From NCBI RefSeq assembly GCF_013520985.1, contig NZ_JACDTY010000009.1, positions 62,001 to 126,000 of the forward strand: 64,000 nt of DNA, in the 5' to 3' direction. This document shows positions 62,230 through 64,000 of this stretch, piece by piece. Every line of letters begins with the position of its first letter. Position 1 is the first letter of the stretch. Under the pieces are notes generated by a model. The model did not search any database. It was not told where the DNA came from and saw nothing but the letters and a program-made list of their open reading frames with translations. Source of the DNA: Mesorhizobium neociceri. Lineage in GTDB: Bacteria; Pseudomonadota; Alphaproteobacteria; Rhizobiales; Rhizobiaceae. The position numbers were made by a program, and so were the translations under genes.

Positions 62230-63227
62230 GGGTGCTGGTCCAAGGAGCCGGCGTCGCCGGCCTCACCGCCGCTTTCGAGCTCGCTAGACGCGGCGCGGCT
62301 GTGACCGTTGCCGAGACAGGACATGCCCTCGGCGGCAATGCGTCGTGGTTCGCCGGCGGCATGCTGGCGCCATGGTGCGAGCGCGAAAGCGCCGAGCAGC
62401 CGGTGCTGGATCTCGGACGCGACGCCGCCGACTGGTGGGATGCGGCAACGCCCGGCCAGGTGACACGGGCCGGAACAATGGTTGTGGCCGCGCCTCGTGA
62501 CAACGGCGAACTCGAGCGGTTCGCCAGCCGCACGTCGGGCCATCGGCGCGTCGATGAAGATGAAATCGCTTTGCTGGAGCCCGACCTCGCCGGCCGCTTC
62601 CGCCGCGGATTGCTCTTCCCCGACGAGGCCCATCTCGACCCGCGCCAGGCGATGGCGGCACTTCATGACAGGCTTGCGGACAAGGGTGTCGAGTTCCACT
62701 TCGGCGCCGACGCTTCGGCTGTTTCCGGTTTCGATCGCCAGATCGACTGCACGGGAATGGCGGCGGGCGATGACAGACTGCGCGGCGTTCGCGGCGAGAT
62801 GGTGATCCTGAATACGCCTGATGTCTCGCTGTCGCGCCCAGTCAGGCTGCTTCATCCGCGCTTTCCGCTTTACGTGGTGCCGCGCACCGACCACCGTTTC
62901 ATGGTTGGCGCGACGATGATCGAGAGCCGGTCCACAGGACCGGTCACGGCGCGTTCAATGATGGAGTTGCTCAGCGCCGCCTGCGCGCTCCATCCGGCAT
63001 TCGGCGAGGCTGAGATCGTTGAAACCGGTGTCGGCGTTCGTCCGGCCTTTTCCGACAATCTGCCGCGTGTCGAGGCACGCGGAAGGACCGTCGCAATCAA
63101 CGGCCTCTATCGCCATGGCTTTCTGCTCGCCCCTGCCATGGCGCGCCAGGCGGCCGACCTGGTTTTCAGCCAAGACAGAACCAAGGAGCTTGCTCATGAA
63201 ACTGTTGGTCAACGGCGAAGCGCATGA
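62226..63227 (+). CDS. thiO: Glycine oxidase ThiO
   Basis: A 333-residue DAO-family enzyme that oxidises glycine to the dehydroglycine needed for the thiazole of thiamine. FAD loop VLVQGAGVAGLTAAFELARR (3-22), GGNASWFAGGMLAPWCERES as expected for ThiO, and the C-terminal GVRPAFSDNLPRVEARG plus NGLYRHGFLLAPAMA. The start overlaps the thiC stop (ATGA); the end overlaps thiS by 32 bases. Confidence 0.92.
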
Positions 63228-63393
63228 GGTTGCCGCCACCACCCTGGCCGAGCTGCTTGCCGCACTCGACTATGAAGGCGATTGGCTGGCGACGGCCGTC
63301 AACAGCGACCTCGTGCACCGGGTCAACCGGGCGGAGTTCCGATTGAGCGACGGTGACCGGATCGAAATTCTCTCGCCCATGCAAGGGGGCTAG
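63196..63393 (+). CDS. thiS: Sulfur carrier protein ThiS
   Basis: A 65-residue ubiquitin-fold sulfur carrier: MKLLVNGEAHEVAATTLAEL at the start, AVNSDLVHRVNRAEFRLSDG in the middle, and the essential C-terminal GG (ILSPMQGG), which is adenylated and thiocarboxylated. ATG at 63196 follows AAGGAG, and the gene starts inside the 3' end of thiO. The thiG start follows one base after the stop. Confidence 0.95.
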   Translation: MKLLVNGEAHEVAATTLAELLAALDYEGDWLATAVNSDLVHRVNRAEFRLSDGDRIEILSPMQGG

Positions 63394-63394
63394 C

Positions 63395-64000
63395 ATGTTC
63401 GAGCTTCTTGGAACGACGCTTCCTTCCCGGCTGCTTCTCGGCACGGCTCAATATCCTTCGCCGGCCATCCTTGCCGATGCCGTCAAGGCATCTGGCACGG
63501 CGGTGGTGACGATCTCCTTGCGGCGTGAGATGGCAGGCGGCAGGGCCGGCGAAAAATTCTGGTCGCTGATCGGCTCGCTGGGCGTCAGAATCCTGCCCAA
63601 CACCGCCGGCTGCCACTCTGTCAAGGAAGCGGTCACGACCGCGAAGATGGCGCGCGAAGTGTTTGACACGTCATGGATCAAGCTCGAAGTGATCGGCAAC
63701 CATGACACGCTACAGCCGGACGTGTTCGGCCTGGTCGAAGCCGCGCGCATCCTGTGCGAGGACGGCTTTGCGGTATTTCCCTATACCACCGACGATCTTG
63801 TCGTGGCCGAGCGGCTGCTGGAAGCGGGCTGCAAGGTCCTGATGCCGTGGTGCGCGCCGATCGGTTCCGCCCTGGGACCGGTCAACATGACGGCGCTGCG
63901 CTCGATGCGCGGACATTTACCTGGCGTCCCGCTGATCGTGGATGCAGGCCTCGGGCGACCGTCGCACGCGGCAACCGTCATGGAACTCGGCTTTGACGCC
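63395..64000 (+). CDS. thiG: Thiazole synthase ThiG (3' end beyond window)
   Basis: The first 202 residues of a (beta/alpha)8 enzyme that assembles thiazole phosphate from deoxyxylulose phosphate, dehydroglycine and ThiS thiocarboxylate. Motifs: SRLLLGTAQYPSPAILADAV, ILPNTAGCHSVKEAVTTAKM, the Schiff-base lysine in WIKLEVIGN, FPYTTDDLVVAERLLEAGCK and MPWCAPIGSALGP. ATG at 63395, one base after the thiS stop. The sequence ends at the window edge; thiE commonly follows. Confidence 0.95.
   Translation, partial: MFELLGTTLPSRLLLGTAQYPSPAILADAVKASGTAVVTISLRREMAGGRAGEKFWSLIGSLGVRILPNTAGCHSVKEAVTTAKMAREVFDTSWIKLEVIGNHDTLQPDVFGLVEAARILCEDGFAVFPYTTDDLVVAERLLEAGCKVLMPWCAPIGSALGPVNMTALRSMRGHLPGVPLIVDAGLGRPSHAATVMELGFDA

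Overview
This 64 kb window looks like part of a Mesorhizobium (M. loti / M. japonicum type) symbiosis island, an integrative and conjugative element. The evidence is the co-occurrence of Nod-factor decoration genes behind two nod boxes (noeK, noeJ, nolO), a LuxR/LuxI pair with a lux box, a qseC/qseM-type transfer switch, a run of vitamin and cofactor operons (panBC, nadABC, bioBFDAZ, thiCOSG) and many decayed insertion sequences. These combinations are established features of Mesorhizobium symbiosis islands; the species assignment is an inference.

Layout. 1-5.8 kb: two signalling proteins (MHYT-PAS-GGDEF, cut by the window edge, and an EAL protein with a degenerate GGDEF motif), a DUF982 protein and a c-type cytochrome. 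6.3-7.0 kb: divergent XRE repressor and DUF2285 protein with a double operator between them, matching qseC/qseM. 7.3-10.9 kb: a FAD oxidoreductase, a decayed gene copy and a queC-queD-queE operon. 11-13.8 kb: a broken serine recombinase, a mazEF-type toxin-antitoxin pair, a small hypothetical gene and the tail of a cation-efflux gene. 14.0-17.4 kb: a compact cassette of a nucleotidyltransferase-like protein, an XRE-ImmA/IrrE protease, a beta-family protein and a convergent sce7726-family gene, with a perfect inverted repeat touching the first start codon. This is a good candidate for an undescribed defence or toxin-antitoxin-like system.

18.5-24.1 kb: noeK-noeJ and nolO, each transcription unit preceded by a nod box on the minus strand. 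24.6-26.2 kb: a secreted subtilase and a secreted hypothetical protein. 26.7-27.6 kb: wreckage of two unrelated transposases. 28-30.6 kb: luxR, luxI and a phytanoyl-CoA-dioxygenase-like gene in one direction. 30.7-42.2 kb: panBC, a NadQ/NrtR-type regulator, nadABC and bioBFDAZ, mostly with start-stop overlaps.

42.8-50.4 kb: a porin gene, a PhzF-like gene downstream of a single-module NRPS-like gene (adenylation, carrier, AAC(3)-like acyltransferase), and a divergent methyltransferase gene. Upstream of the porin, the NRPS and the methyltransferase there are -24/-12 sigma-54-like elements, each with a TGT-N10-ACA NifA-type upstream site at a plausible distance. This suggests a small biosynthetic cluster expressed in nitrogen-fixing nodules. 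50.6-53.2 kb: an IS5 remnant and an IS256 element with intact terminal inverted repeats that has been invaded by an IS110-family element. 53.2-59.9 kb: a LysR regulator and a divergent operon for a peptide-binding protein, a dipeptidase and two FAD-dependent amino-acid oxidoreductases. 60.2-64 kb: a TPP riboswitch followed by thiC-thiO-thiS-thiG, the last cut by the window edge. I saw no tRNA, rRNA or CRISPR array.
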